Shown here in pieces: positions 1-5,002 of a stretch of DNA of 5,002 bases (position 1 is its first letter; every line of letters begins with the position of its first letter). A program made the translations under genes and the position numbers. This DNA comes from Candidatus Atribacteria bacterium (GTDB taxonomy: Bacteria > Atribacterota > Atribacteria > Atribacterales > Atribacteraceae). The DNA is taken from positions 1-5,002 of the forward strand of contig JAPLGF010000072.1 in the NCBI GenBank assembly GCA_026390275.1, written 5' to 3'. The notes beneath the pieces were generated by a model, which was not told the origin of the DNA, ran no database searches, and was given only the letters and a program-made list of their open reading frames with translations.

Positions 1-40
1 CACCATTCAAAACATCAGAATTTTTTCGACCATGATGAAC

Positions 41-159
41 CAGTCTGTGGGGTAAGATTAAAAGAATGAAAAAAATAGTAGTGAAAAGACAACCATACTT
101 CTTAGAAAAAGGTAGTTTTTTCATTGCACTTTACTGGTGCCAGGAACTGGTATAGTTGT
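41..159 (+). repeat. Dispersed non-coding repeat, copy 1 (upstream of pgi)
   Basis: Two modules are visible. Module 1 (41-60, CAGTCTGTGGGGTAAGATTA) matches the reverse complement of 2072-2091 at 18 of 20 positions. Module 2 (about 89-159) is an imperfect dyad. Its arms are ACAACCATA (89-97) and TATAGTTGT (151-159), complementary at 8 of 9 positions, and its left side reads CCAT-TTCT-AAAAAGG. The same left-side order occurs on the minus strand at 2022-1998 and on the plus strand at 2250-2272. The 10-mer AGACAACCAT (87-96) recurs exactly at 1981-1990, and inverted at 2303-2312. It could be a short mobile or REP-like element, or a duplicated regulatory region; the sequence does not decide. Boundaries are approximate. 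Confidence 0.4.
129..156 (+). promoter_or_regulatory. Candidate extended -10 promoter for pgi
   Basis: TGGTATAGT at 148-156 fits the extended -10 form (TG, one base, then TATAGT, 5 of 6 to TATAAT). The -35 is poor (CTTTAC at 129-134, 16-base spacer), which extended -10 promoters tolerate. Transcription would begin near 163 and give a leader of about 65 bases before the ATG at 228. The -10 lies inside the right arm of repeat copy 1, so the dyad could act as an operator. This is inference from consensus matching only. Confidence 0.35.
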
Positions 160-227
160 TTTTTCCCATTTCACAGTTTCCAGTTCCACGTTTTTTGAGT
201 TTCAGGGATGAACCGGGAGGCTTGATC

Positions 228-1928
228 ATGGCATTTGAGATAGACATCAAAATGAGTGGTTACCAGGGAGTGGTGGAAGGGGCATTGAGGGAGGTACAGG
301 AAAAGCATATCATTCAGCGCATTTGGGAAGGTGATTACACCGTATGGAAAGAGTGTCCAGATGAGATCACCAATCGGTTGGGATGGCTCCAATCGGCGGA
401 ACAAATGAAAGGAGTACTTCCCGAGATTGAAGATTTTCTGGATGGTTTGCAAAACAAAGGGTACACCGATGTATTGCTTTTGGGGATGGGGGGTTCAAGC
501 CTCGCCCCCGAAGTATATCGGAAGGTGTTTGGGGTGAAACCGGGATATCTCAATGTTACCGTTTTAGACAGTACCGACCCGGGAGCAGTTCTTTCCTTCA
601 CGCATCAGTTAAAACCAGAAACTACTCTTTTCATCGTTTCCACCAAGTCGGGAGGGACGGTGGAGACTCTTTCTTTCTTTCAATATTTTTATTCCTGGAT
701 GGGACATAAAGTGGGGGTGGAACATACAGGAGAACATTTCATCGCTATCACCGATCCCGGGACTTTCCTGGTCAAGATTGCCAATACCTTCCGGTTTCGG
801 CGAGTATTTCTGAACAATCCGAATCTGGGTGGTCGTTATTCAGCGCTCTCTTGTTTTGGGCTTGTTCCAGCGGTTCTTATGGGGATAGATGTTCCGCTGC
901 TTCTCGAACGAGTGGATTTAATGGCGAAAGCTTGTGGTCCCGATATTCCACCTCCCGGTAATCCGGCGGTGGTGCTGGGGACGCTCATGGGAGAACTGGC
1001 GAAGAACTGGCGCGATAAACTGACCGTTCTTCTTTCTCCTTCCATCATCAGTTTTGGAGACTGGTTGGAGCAACTCATTGCCGAAAGTACCGGGAAAGAA
1101 GGGACAGGAATTCTACCGGTAGTAGGAGAACCGGTCATGAGCCCATCATCATACGAGAAAGATCGATTCTTTGTTTCAATTTCTCTGGATCAGGATGAGA
1201 CCTGGCCGGAGAAGAGCATGGAGAGTCTTTTCTTAGCTGGACATCCGATGGTACGGATGAGAATGGAAGATGTATATGATCTGGGAGCTCACTTTTTTCT
1301 TTGGGAATTGGCCACTGCCCTGGCGGGATACCGGTTGGGAATCAATCCTTTTGATCAGCCCAACGTCGAATCCGCAAAAAAGATTGCCCAACGGATGGTC
1401 AAGGAATATCAGGAAAAAGGGATTCTTCCAGAGCCTGTTTCTCCATCACATTTTTCGCAAGGAATGACAGTGTATGGGAATCACAAGACGGAGAACTCTC
1501 AGGCTGCTCTTCTTAATTTCCTTTCTCGGTGCAATCCAGGCGACTATGTATCCGTTCAGGCCTATATACAACCCACCCCAGAAACTGATGATCTTCTCTA
1601 TGCTCTTCGGATGGCCATCACTAGGCGTTATCAGGTGGCGACTACCGTGGGATACGGACCCCGTTTTCTCCATTCTACCGGTCAGCTCCATAAAGGGGAT
1701 GCTGGACGTGGTCATTTCATCCAGATCACCTCTGATTCGGTGCGAGATGTTCCCATCCCGGATCAAGCGGGTGGAAATGAATCGTCCATGACTTTTGGGG
1801 TTCTGAAGTCAGCGCAGGCCTTAGGGGATTTTCAAGCTCTGGAGGATCAAAAGCGTCATCTGATCCGTTTTCACTTGGGGCATGAGGTCACGGTGGGACT
1901 GGATCGATTGAAGAGGACCTGGCAATAA
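228..1928 (+). CDS. pgi: Glucose-6-phosphate isomerase (TAL-PGI-type isomerase domain, stand-alone)
   Basis: This cytoplasmic enzyme interconverts glucose 6-phosphate and fructose 6-phosphate in glycolysis and gluconeogenesis. The 566 residues carry the phosphoglucose isomerase SIS-fold motifs in order: LLLGMGGSSLAPE (83-95), DSTDPGAV (114-121), STKSGGTVET (138-147), GGRYSALSCFGLVPAVLMG (201-219), LIAESTGKEGTGILP (283-297), NPFDQPNVE (373-381) and GYGPRFLHSTGQLHKG (475-490). The last motif and the FGVLKSAQALGDFQAL tail (523-538) are typical of the isomerase half of bifunctional transaldolase/phosphoglucose isomerase proteins. No transaldolase domain precedes it here. Glu287 (AES) and Lys489 (HKG) are plausible active-site residues by family analogy. 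The ATG at 228 is preferred because GGGAGG (215-220) sits 7 bases upstream. A TTG at 156 in the same frame overlaps the likely -10 box and adds an unconserved-looking tail. The frame is intact. The next gene begins 546 bases later, so co-transcription with the transporter is doubtful. Confidence 0.94.
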   Translation: MAFEIDIKMSGYQGVVEGALREVQEKHIIQRIWEGDYTVWKECPDEITNRLGWLQSAEQMKGVLPEIEDFLDGLQNKGYTDVLLLGMGGSSLAPEVYRKVFGVKPGYLNVTVLDSTDPGAVLSFTHQLKPETTLFIVSTKSGGTVETLSFFQYFYSWMGHKVGVEHTGEHFIAITDPGTFLVKIANTFRFRRVFLNNPNLGGRYSALSCFGLVPAVLMGIDVPLLLERVDLMAKACGPDIPPPGNPAVVLGTLMGELAKNWRDKLTVLLSPSIISFGDWLEQLIAESTGKEGTGILPVVGEPVMSPSSYEKDRFFVSISLDQDETWPEKSMESLFLAGHPMVRMRMEDVYDLGAHFFLWELATALAGYRLGINPFDQPNVESAKKIAQRMVKEYQEKGILPEPVSPSHFSQGMTVYGNHKTENSQAALLNFLSRCNPGDYVSVQAYIQPTPETDDLLYALRMAITRRYQVATTVGYGPRFLHSTGQLHKGDAGRGHFIQITSDSVRDVPIPDQAGGNESSMTFGVLKSAQALGDFQALEDQKRHLIRFHLGHEVTVGLDRLKRTWQ

Positions 1929-1980
1929 TCTATTTTGATGATGTTCTGATGGTGCCAGGTTTTTGTCCTGAGTAACGATC

Positions 1981-2091
1981 AGACAACCATGCTCAATCCC
2001 TTTTTTTTCAGAAGCAACATGGAACTCTGAAATGATTATCTACTTACTATTATTCTTTCTTTTCACTTTTCTAATCTTACACCATAGACTG
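1981..2091 (-). repeat. Dispersed non-coding repeat, copy 2 (inverted, downstream of pgi)
   Basis: Read on the minus strand, 2091-2072 gives CAGTCTATGGTGTAAGATTA, which differs from 41-60 at two positions only. An A-rich stretch follows, then CCATG-TTGCTTCTG-A8-GGG (2022-1998), then ATGGTTGTCT (1990-1981). This is the same module order as copy 1, with about 50 rather than 33 bases between modules. CCATG (1987-1991) and CATGG (2018-2022) form a shorter dyad here than in the other copies. Copies 1 and 2 therefore flank pgi in opposite orientation. Confidence 0.4.
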
Positions 2092-2174
2092 ATTTTTCCG
2101 GGTAGGGTTACAATATCTTGCAGGGTTTTCTTCTCATAGGATATCTTTTTCACTCAATTGATCCTTCACAACTT

Positions 2175-2203
2175 TTGACATCATTCAGTAAGGATGTTAC
2201 AAG
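2175..2203 (+). promoter_or_regulatory. Candidate distal sigma-70-type promoter, upstream of transporter genes
   Basis: A perfect TTGACA (2175-2180) is followed after 17 bases by TACAAG (2198-2203, 4 of 6 to TATAAT). Transcription would start near 2210. The 8-bp perfect palindrome TGAGCTCA (2212-2219) lies right at that point and could be an operator. The leader to the first permease would exceed 260 bases and would include repeat copy 3. The weak -10 keeps confidence low. Confidence 0.3.
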
Positions 2204-2244
2204 AAAAATATTGAGCTCAGTCGTCATTCTTCTTTGAATAAACC

Positions 2245-2312
2245 AATAACCATGCTATTTTAAAATAAAGGGCAATTTTTCATTGTGATGATGGTACTGG
2301 GTATGGTTGTCT
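2245..2312 (+). repeat. Dispersed non-coding repeat, copy 3 (module 2 only)
   Basis: AATAACCATGCT (2245-2256) resembles CAACCATGCT at 1984-1993. It continues as TTTTAAAATAAAGGG, then TTTTTCATTG (2276-2285), which also occurs in copy 1 (117-126). The right end ATGGTTGTCT (2303-2312) is the exact reverse complement of AGACAACCAT at 87-96 and 1981-1990. The arms AACCAT (2248-2253) and ATGGTT (2303-2308) form a dyad that extends to about 11 pairs if G-T pairs are allowed. No counterpart of module 1 was found beside it. Confidence 0.35.
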
Positions 2313-2336
2313 GAGGTGGAGTCGGGAACCTATTCG

Positions 2337-2418
2337 TCAATCATAGTTCTTTTTTTCTTTTCCTTGAATGGGAAAACACACTTCGGTTTGAAATGACAGT
2401 GGTTAGTTCTATGATTGA
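2337..2418. promoter_or_regulatory. 10-bp inverted repeat bracketing the proximal promoter (candidate operator pair)
   Basis: TCAATCATAG (2337-2346) and CTATGATTGA (2409-2418) are exact reverse complements separated by 62 bases. Both abut AGTTCT (2345-2350 and 2405-2410), which lies in the same orientation each time. The right arm overlaps the putative -10 TATGAT. A regulator bound at both arms could loop the DNA or block polymerase. No regulator gene is present in the window, so its identity is unknown. Confidence 0.3.
2388..2415 (+). promoter_or_regulatory. Candidate proximal promoter of the sugar ABC transporter genes
   Basis: TTGAAA (2388-2393, 5 of 6 to consensus) and TATGAT (2410-2415, 5 of 6) are separated by 16 bases. 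Transcription would begin near 2422, leaving a leader of roughly 53 bases before the ATG at 2475. This fits better than the distal candidate at 2175-2203 and overlaps the inverted-repeat arm. Confidence 0.42.
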
Positions 2419-2474
2419 TTTATGGAAAAAAATGGTCGTTCAGATTTGTCCCGTCAGGAAAGGGAGAGAATGGT

Positions 2475-3341
2475 ATGGAAAGACATCGAAAAAAACGTAG
2501 CTGGTATGGGTATGTATTTTTGCTTCCCGCCATCCTGGTTCTTTTAGCCCTGACCATTTTTCCACTTATTTATTCACTCAATATCAGTTTCCGTAACGTT
2601 ACTCTTCTCAAGCTCAACCAACAACCCTTTGTGGGTCTGGCTAATTTTTTAGAAATCTTTAAAGATCCCCGTTTCTATAACGCAATTTTAAAAACCCTCA
2701 TCTTCTGTATTGCCCTTCCTTTTGAATTCTTTATCGGGTTAGGTATTGCCGTTCTCTATGACCGGCTTCCAAGACAGGGGGCCCTCCGGATGCTGTTTTT
2801 AATTCCCATGATCATTGCTCCCATCGTGGTGGCACTGATGTGGCGTTTTATGTTCAATCCTAATCAGGGGATTTTTAACTATTTCCTGCAGACTATGGGA
2901 TGGAAGGCGATCCCCTGGTTGTCGGAGAGTGGTACTGCTCTGGCTTCCGTGATCATGGTGGAGGTCTGGCAGTGGACTCCATTTTTCTTCCTGGTTCTCT
3001 ATACCGGGCTGAGAAATGTTCCCCTGGAGCCCATCGAAGCAGCCATGGTAGATGGAGCATCCCGGTATAAAGTGTTTCGATTCGTCAAGTTTCCGTTTCT
3101 CAAAACGCTCATTCTGGTAACTATCCTCATCCGGCTGATGGATATTTTGAAAAATTTTGATTTACTCTTTGGGCTCACCCAAGGAGGACCGGGGATCAGT
3201 ACTGAAGTGCTAAACTTCTACACCTACATTGTGGGGTTCAAATGGTTTAAATTAGGATACAGTTCCAGCCTGTCCTATGTGTTATTAGTTATTATTATCA
3301 TCATTTCCAATATATTCATTAAAATTTTTCAACGCGAGTAA
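2475..3341 (+). CDS. Carbohydrate ABC transporter permease, MalF-type
   Basis: This is an inner-membrane permease subunit of a family-1 carbohydrate importer, expected to pair with the following gene product. The 288 residues show a basic cytoplasmic start (MERHRKKRSW), then six likely membrane segments near 13-34, 73-95, 105-126, 156-177, 208-226 and 264-284. The ATPase-coupling EAA loop is at 185-207 (EPIEAAMVDGASRYKVFRF and onward), with the conserved Gly at 194. LTQGGPG (234-240) is the TxGGP signature common in MalF/UgpA-like subunits. The ATG at 2475 is chosen because GGGAGAG (2462-2468) lies 6 bases before it and the first membrane segment then falls at the usual place. An in-frame TTG at 2415 would add 20 residues and overlaps the candidate -10. 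The substrate cannot be read from the sequence; sugars and sugar alcohols are typical. Confidence 0.94.
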   Translation: MERHRKKRSWYGYVFLLPAILVLLALTIFPLIYSLNISFRNVTLLKLNQQPFVGLANFLEIFKDPRFYNAILKTLIFCIALPFEFFIGLGIAVLYDRLPRQGALRMLFLIPMIIAPIVVALMWRFMFNPNQGIFNYFLQTMGWKAIPWLSESGTALASVIMVEVWQWTPFFFLVLYTGLRNVPLEPIEAAMVDGASRYKVFRFVKFPFLKTLILVTILIRLMDILKNFDLLFGLTQGGPGISTEVLNFYTYIVGFKWFKLGYSSSLSYVLLVIIIIISNIFIKIFQRE

Positions 3342-3371
3342 CCATATTTCCGGAAGAAGAGGAGGATTCTT

Positions 3372-4208
3372 TTGAGTGGAACCAGGGCGAAGAAAGAAAG
3401 AACGTTTATTGTGATTCTCTATATCGTACTCGGGGCAATTGGCATCATCTGGCTCTTTCCAATCATCTGGATGTTCCTCACTTCAATTAAAAACCAGGTC
3501 CAAACTTTTCAAATCCCACCGGTATGGGTTTTCAAGCCAGTATTTTCCAATTATGGGGATCTATTTACTGCCAGTGATATCAGGAAATATTTTTACAATA
3601 GCCTGATCATCACCACCACCTCGACTGCAATTTGTATATTTCTCGGTTCATTGGCCGCTTTTGCCCTGAGCCGGTTTACCATCAGGAGAAAGAATGACAT
3701 CGCTTTCTGGATGCTCTCTACCCGGATGTTTCCCCCCATTGCCAGTGCCATTCCGCTCTACCTCCTTCTCAAACAATTTCATGCCCTGGATACTCACTTT
3801 GGTCTGGTCATCGTGTATCTGACCATGAACTTAGGATTTGCCACCTGGATGATGAAAGGGTTTTTTGATGATCTTCCGGTAGCGATCGAAGAGTCGGCTA
3901 TGATCGATGGGTGTTCCCGGTATAGCGTCTTTTTTCGGATCGCTCTTCCCCTTTCCGCACCGGGTCTTGCTTCCACCGGGATCCTGTGTTTCATTTTTGC
4001 CTGGAACGAGTTTCTCTATGCTCTCTTGTTTACCGGACGTGCAGCCAAGACTATGCCGGTGGTCCTGGCTGGATTCATCACTGAGACCGGGATCCGTTGG
4101 GGAGCCCTCACGGCGGCGAGCGTTCTTACCGCTGCCCCCACCATTCTTCTCGCTATCATCGCACAGAAATATATTGTTCGGGGCCTCACCCTGGGAGCAG
4201 TGAAATAA
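3372..4208 (+). CDS. Carbohydrate ABC transporter permease, MalG-type
   Basis: This is the second inner-membrane permease subunit, 278 residues, the usual MalG-family length. Membrane segments are likely near 12-36, 76-99, 109-131, 142-162, 197-220 and 246-265. The EAA loop spans about 170-194 (VAIEESAMIDGCSRYSVFFR, then IALPL), with Gly180 in the conserved position. WNEF (211-214) and the C-terminal KYIVRGLTLGAVK are hallmarks of this subunit class. Translation starts at TTG 3372: AGGAGG (3360-3365) lies 6 bases upstream and no ATG or GTG in frame fits as well. The gap after the first permease is 30 bases, so the two are co-transcribed. Resemblance to sorbitol/mannitol-type importers is possible but not demonstrable here. 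Confidence 0.95.
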   Translation: MSGTRAKKERTFIVILYIVLGAIGIIWLFPIIWMFLTSIKNQVQTFQIPPVWVFKPVFSNYGDLFTASDIRKYFYNSLIITTTSTAICIFLGSLAAFALSRFTIRRKNDIAFWMLSTRMFPPIASAIPLYLLLKQFHALDTHFGLVIVYLTMNLGFATWMMKGFFDDLPVAIEESAMIDGCSRYSVFFRIALPLSAPGLASTGILCFIFAWNEFLYALLFTGRAAKTMPVVLAGFITETGIRWGALTAASVLTAAPTILLAIIAQKYIVRGLTLGAVK

Positions 4209-4253
4209 AATGAAAAGAAATCATTCTGAAAAAGGATTAATTTAAAAAGAAAT

Positions 4254-4274
4254 AAAGGAGGTGATACCATCTCC
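4254..4274 (+). promoter_or_regulatory. Perfect Shine-Dalgarno sequence inside a hairpin, with no normal start codon
   Basis: AAAGGAGGTGAT (4254-4265) is fully complementary to the usual bacterial 16S rRNA 3' end. It lies 63 bases before the binding-protein ATG, too far to serve that gene, which has its own AGGAGG at 4316-4321. GGAGGTG (4257-4263) pairs with CATCTCC (4268-4274) across the loop ATAC, giving seven pairs including one G-U. No ATG, GTG or TTG stands at the right spacing; ATC at 4269 is the nearest position. It may be a stabilising or standby ribosome site for the downstream mRNA, or the relic of a lost start. Confidence 0.35.
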
Positions 4275-4328
4275 GAAACGAAGTAAGGTCTTTATGCGAA
4301 GTCATAAAAAAGTAGAGGAGGAGTAGAT

Positions 4329-5002
4329 ATGACTTATTCTAAAAAACTCTGTGTCATCTCGTTTATGGTAATAGTATTCATAACCATGACAATTGGCACG
4401 GCTATGGCTCAAGATAAACCCTATGCCGGGACAACCATCACCATCACTTCTTTAAACGCAGCCTGGGCCGATGCCGCTATTGCCATGCTGCCGGAATTTG
4501 AAAAGCAAACAGGGATCAAAGTGGTCTGGGAACCGCTTCCGTTCGATTCCATTCACGAGAAGCAGGTGACCGACATGGCCGCCTCGATGGGAACCTACGA
4601 TGTCATCAGCTTTGATAACCCCTGGTTGTCCGAGTTTGCCGGATCGAACTGGTTGGAAGATCTGGGACCCTTCGTTGAGAAAACCAAGTTCGCTATCGAT
4701 GATTACCCTGCCCAGTTGATGGAATACTGGCGGTATAATGGGAAATTGATTGCTTTGCCTTTCCAGCCTGATTGCCGCATGATCTTCTACCGGAAGGACC
4801 TTTTTGAGCAAGCCGGTTTTACCTTCACCCCCCGTTACTGGGATGAATTCGCCATGGCTGCCGAAAAATTGAATAGACCAGCGGATAAGGTTTATGGATG
4901 GGATTTCTCTCCAGCCAAAACGATCGTTACCTTAGTAGAGCTTCTCCCCTGGATCTGGGCTAACGGTGGTGACCTCTTTGATCAGAATTTGAAACCGGTT
5001 AT
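4329..5002 (+). CDS. Sugar ABC transporter substrate-binding protein, family 1 (partial, cut by window end)
   Basis: This periplasmic receptor captures a carbohydrate and delivers it to the two permeases encoded just upstream. Only the first 224 codons are present; the reading frame runs open off the right edge. Residues 1-27 form a signal peptide: Lys5-Lys6, a hydrophobic core at 7-22, then TAMA with likely cleavage before Gln28. No lipobox Cys follows, which favours a soluble periplasmic protein. The mature start shows the family pattern: a first strand TTITITSL (35-42), a helix ending PEFEKQTGIKVVWEPL (55-70), TYDVISFDNPWLSEFA (89-104) and YWRYNGKLIALPFQPDCRMIFYR (133-155), then KDLFEQAGF and a WDEF segment. 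AGGAGG (4316-4321) is 7 bases before the ATG. It follows the permeases, whereas in many such operons it comes first. Ligand identity is unknown. Confidence 0.93.
   Translation, partial: MTYSKKLCVISFMVIVFITMTIGTAMAQDKPYAGTTITITSLNAAWADAAIAMLPEFEKQTGIKVVWEPLPFDSIHEKQVTDMAASMGTYDVISFDNPWLSEFAGSNWLEDLGPFVEKTKFAIDDYPAQLMEYWRYNGKLIALPFQPDCRMIFYRKDLFEQAGFTFTPRYWDEFAMAAEKLNRPADKVYGWDFSPAKTIVTLVELLPWIWANGGDLFDQNLKPV

Larger units (their letters stand above)
1929..2474. other. Long non-coding spacer between pgi and the transporter genes
   Basis: I see no credible protein in these 546 AT-rich bases on either strand. The spacer holds an inverted repeat copy (about 1981-2091), a small dyad CAGG/CCTG (1956-1970) nested in TCTGAT/ATCAGA (1945-1950 with 1978-1983), and a T8 run (2001-2008). 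It also holds a candidate promoter (2175-2203), a further repeat copy (2245-2312) and a second promoter bracketed by an inverted repeat (2337-2418). No GC-rich hairpin directly followed by a T run was found, so a clear intrinsic terminator for pgi is not evident. Confidence 0.7.

Noticed and set aside
1..69. Open frame (22 codons to TGA at 67-69) that could be the tail of an upstream gene
   Set aside because: It is too short to recognise, another frame is also open to 55, and the segment overlaps repeat module 1, which is non-coding in its second copy.
156..227. TTG start extending pgi by 24 residues
   Set aside because: It has no well-placed ribosome binding site, overlaps the likely -10 box, and the ATG at 228 has GGGAGG 7 bases upstream.
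1945..2008. Rho-independent terminator after pgi
   Set aside because: The stems are only 4 and 6 pairs, and the T8 run lies about 17 bases beyond the outer stem, so it does not fit the standard form.
2415..2474. TTG start extending the first permease by 20 residues
   Set aside because: It overlaps the candidate -10, and the ATG at 2475 has a good ribosome binding site and gives the normal cytoplasmic N-terminus.
4223..4244. Possible fourth repeat fragment (TTCTGAAAAAGGATTAATTT)
   Set aside because: It resembles the A-rich core of copy 2 only, with a gap, and has neither dyad arm nor module 1; it is low-complexity sequence.
4452..4811. 119-codon open frame on the minus strand
   Set aside because: It lies antisense within the binding-protein gene, whose plus-strand frame has a clear signal peptide and family motifs.
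1..5002. CRISPR array, tRNA, rRNA or transposase
   Set aside because: No regularly spaced repeats, cloverleaf, rRNA-like sequence or transposase motifs were found on either strand.

Overview
The window looks like bacterial chromosome carrying carbohydrate uptake and glycolysis genes, all on the + strand. The codons are mixed in base composition and the spacers are clearly AT-rich. Starts follow strong GGAGG-type ribosome binding sites, one of them a TTG. The solute-binding protein has a cleavable signal peptide (AMA|Q) with no lipobox. That suggests a diderm, probably a fermentative sugar user, but not a Gram-positive lipoprotein arrangement. The phylum cannot be fixed from this sequence; Atribacterota, Thermotogota-like and similar anaerobes are guesses only.

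Layout. Bases 1-227 are non-coding leader with a repeat copy (41-159) and a probable extended -10 promoter (148-156). Bases 228-1928 encode a 566-residue glucose-6-phosphate isomerase. It resembles the isomerase half of the transaldolase/phosphoglucose isomerase fusions but stands alone. Bases 1929-2474 are a 546-bp non-coding spacer. It holds an inverted copy of the upstream repeat, a third partial copy, two candidate promoters and a 10-bp inverted repeat that brackets the nearer promoter. Bases 2475-3341 and 3372-4208 encode the two membrane permeases of a carbohydrate ABC importer of the MalF/MalG type. Bases 4209-4328 are a 120-bp leader with a perfect anti-Shine-Dalgarno match inside a small hairpin. 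From 4329 to the window edge lies the N-terminal part of the periplasmic sugar-binding protein.

How it works together. The binding protein would capture a sugar or sugar alcohol in the periplasm and hand it to the heterodimeric permease. An ATPase drives this step, but none is encoded here; it may lie downstream or be shared with other importers. The isomerase would pass hexose phosphate into glycolysis. A metabolic link between isomerase and importer is plausible from adjacency only, because a long spacer with its own promoters suggests separate transcription.

No clearly new protein system is visible. The items most worth a second look are non-coding: the repeat family flanking pgi, the bracketed promoter, and the start-less SD hairpin ahead of the binding-protein gene.
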